Source: Flammeovirgaceae bacterium UBA2371 (GTDB lineage Bacteria; Bacteroidota; Bacteroidia; Cytophagales; Cyclobacteriaceae). From it: a stretch of 64,000 nt of DNA. This document shows, piece by piece, positions 63,205 through 64,000 of this stretch. Within the stretch, counting starts at the first letter, position 1, and the number at the start of each line of letters is the position of its first letter. The notes under the pieces are model-generated. The model searched no databases and was not told where the DNA came from. It saw only the letters and a list, made by a program, of their open reading frames with translations. The position numbers were made by a program, and so were the translations under genes. Location of the stretch: contig DDTF01000022.1 in NCBI GenBank assembly GCA_002345965.1, positions 2,091 through 66,090 on the forward strand. The letters are read 5' to 3'.

Positions 63205-63255
63205 AATTTGGGTTGAATTGGGTTGAGTTAAGTAAAAAATTTATTAGGAAGACAC

Positions 63256-63321
63256 CACCTAGGTGTTCGGTTATATCAAAATTGAACAGTTACGTAATGA
63301 CAAACGACTTTAAGACGTCTT
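63256..63321. promoter_or_regulatory. Two 10-bp palindromes upstream of the LolA-like gene
   Basis: CACCTAGGTG at 63256-63265 and AAGACGTCTT at 63312-63321 are both perfect. They lie 52 and 108 bases upstream of the LolA-like start in the 202-base gap. They could be operators; 10-bp palindromes are common by chance, so this is weak. Confidence 0.25.
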
Positions 63322-63406
63322 CACCTGATAGTTAGTTACTACCTTTGATGGATTTATTACAAAATAAACAAGAATTTTGAAGGGATCAATTTGATGTGTT
63401 AAAATC

Positions 63407-63835
63407 TTAAATTAATTGTGCCAATAGGCTTTTAAAAAATCCCATTCTCACTTTTTCAGTCTCCATTCGGCTTTGCTCATAGAAAACCTCCAAATCCTTC
63501 AACTCCCCTTTGTCCAGCCACACACCATGACCTTTTATACATGAATCTATCATAATCATGGAGGCAAAGCCATATTCTCTTCTTTCTAACTCCTGTTGGC
63601 ATACCGGACAATTTCTCAATGGCACTGTTTTTTCCTTGGCCAGCAATATAGACTTGCCTATGTGATCTGGTAATTGTTTAAGTTCTTCTTTGTAGTCGTT
63701 AAGCTGAATGTCCTGTATTTTTTCCAATTCACCTTTATCCAGCCATACCCCTTCGCAAGTTGGACATTGGTCCAACTCTATTGATTCTTCATAAATAATT
63801 TTAACTAATGGAGAATGATCAACCGGACAATTCAT
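63407..63835 (-). CDS. Double zf-TFIIB zinc-binding protein
   Basis: A 142-residue protein with two zf-TFIIB-type zinc sites. The first has C3, a CPVDH opening (Asp/His where a second Cys is usual), and CPTC at 24-27, then GVWLDKGELEKI. The second has CPVC near residue 76 and a Cys/His pair before GVWLDKGELKDL. The paired GVWLDKGEL ends are typical of bacterial zf-TFIIB proteins of unknown role. Monocistronic on the minus strand. Confidence 0.88.
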   Translation of the reverse strand: MNCPVDHSPLVKIIYEESIELDQCPTCEGVWLDKGELEKIQDIQLNDYKEELKQLPDHIGKSILLAKEKTVPLRNCPVCQQELERREYGFASMIMIDSCIKGHGVWLDKGELKDLEVFYEQSRMETEKVRMGFFKSLLAQLI

Positions 63836-63945
63836 ATACTATGCATTTATATTTTAACGCAGTTAATTTAATGAAAATTAGATTGCGCCAAACATAAAGG
63901 TCCTAATTATAAGTAAAGGAAGTTCAGACACCGATAAAACTAAGG

Positions 63946-64000
63946 CTAGTTTTTCTGAAGTGCTTCAAGCATCTGGTTGACATCAAAAGCGTCACTACCG
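63946..64000 (-). CDS. Probable 3' end of a further gene (partial)
   Basis: Reading the minus strand from the window end gives GSDAFDVNQMLEALQKN and a stop at 63946. The frame is open to the edge and the composition is protein-like, but 17 residues cannot name a family. The 110 bases between this stop and the zf-TFIIB gene hold no clear feature. Confidence 0.4.
   Translation of the reverse strand, partial: GSDAFDVNQMLEALQKN

Overview
The window is an ordinary-looking chromosomal stretch from a Bacteroidota bacterium, most likely order Cytophagales. The support is a 288-residue primary sigma factor of the compact Bacteroidota type (no region 1.1), a SusC/SusD pair, another CarboxypepD-regulatory-like TonB receptor, two DUF5916 barrel proteins, many SPII lipoproteins, weak Shine-Dalgarno sites, and promoter elements that match the Bacteroidota consensus TTTG / TAnnTTTG. 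Assignment below order level is not possible from the sequence alone. No tRNA, rRNA, CRISPR array, insertion sequence or prophage was seen.

Layout. 1-2.3 kb: the end of a [2Fe-2S] subunit and the complete molybdenum subunit of an isoquinoline-1-oxidoreductase-like enzyme. 2.3-10.1 kb: an ABC permease, then a minus-strand group of a TonB receptor, a GyrI-like protein, two GNAT acetyltransferases and a DUF3088 protein. 10.2-15.9 kb: a four-gene exporter operon (TetR, ABC, HlyD, TolC) with a candidate TetR operator just upstream; its ABC ATPase has lost several canonical catalytic residues. 16-19 kb: fasciclin lipoprotein, zinc alcohol dehydrogenase, VIT-family transporter. 19.2-25.5 kb: a small secreted protein followed by a tripartite RND efflux operon, with a good candidate promoter. 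25.7-30 kb: M20 hydrolase, NTF2-like protein, a three-gene VOC/membrane-protein operon, a 44-bp tandem repeat array and a GreB-like factor.

30-43.3 kb: two DUF5916 outer-membrane proteins flank a FabH-like synthase, a three-lipoprotein cluster (FG-GAP-like, YARHG-DUF3160, CapA-like), an ECF sigma factor with a membrane partner, and a Bcr/CflA efflux pump. 43.4-46.3 kb: an AraC regulator, a monohaem cytochrome c lipoprotein with a 33-residue membrane peptide, and a YD-repeat lipoprotein. 46.4-52.4 kb: the SusD/SusC pair and rpoD. 52.7-58.5 kb: a DUF819 transporter, a PLD-type protein, the malonate transporter MadL-MadM, an orphan TPR histidine kinase, and a small protein resembling the SecA C-terminal tail. 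58.5-64 kb: an SDR, a VPS10/BNR-repeat protein with a LolA-like partner, a double zf-TFIIB protein, and the probable end of one more gene.

The items most worth following up are the SecA-tail-like orphan, the ABC exporter with a degenerate ATPase and palindromic operator, the YARHG-DUF3160/CapA lipoprotein cluster, the 44-bp repeat array, the 33-residue peptide beside the cytochrome, and a 12-bp palindrome shared by two promoter regions. Nothing here proves a new system; these are leads.
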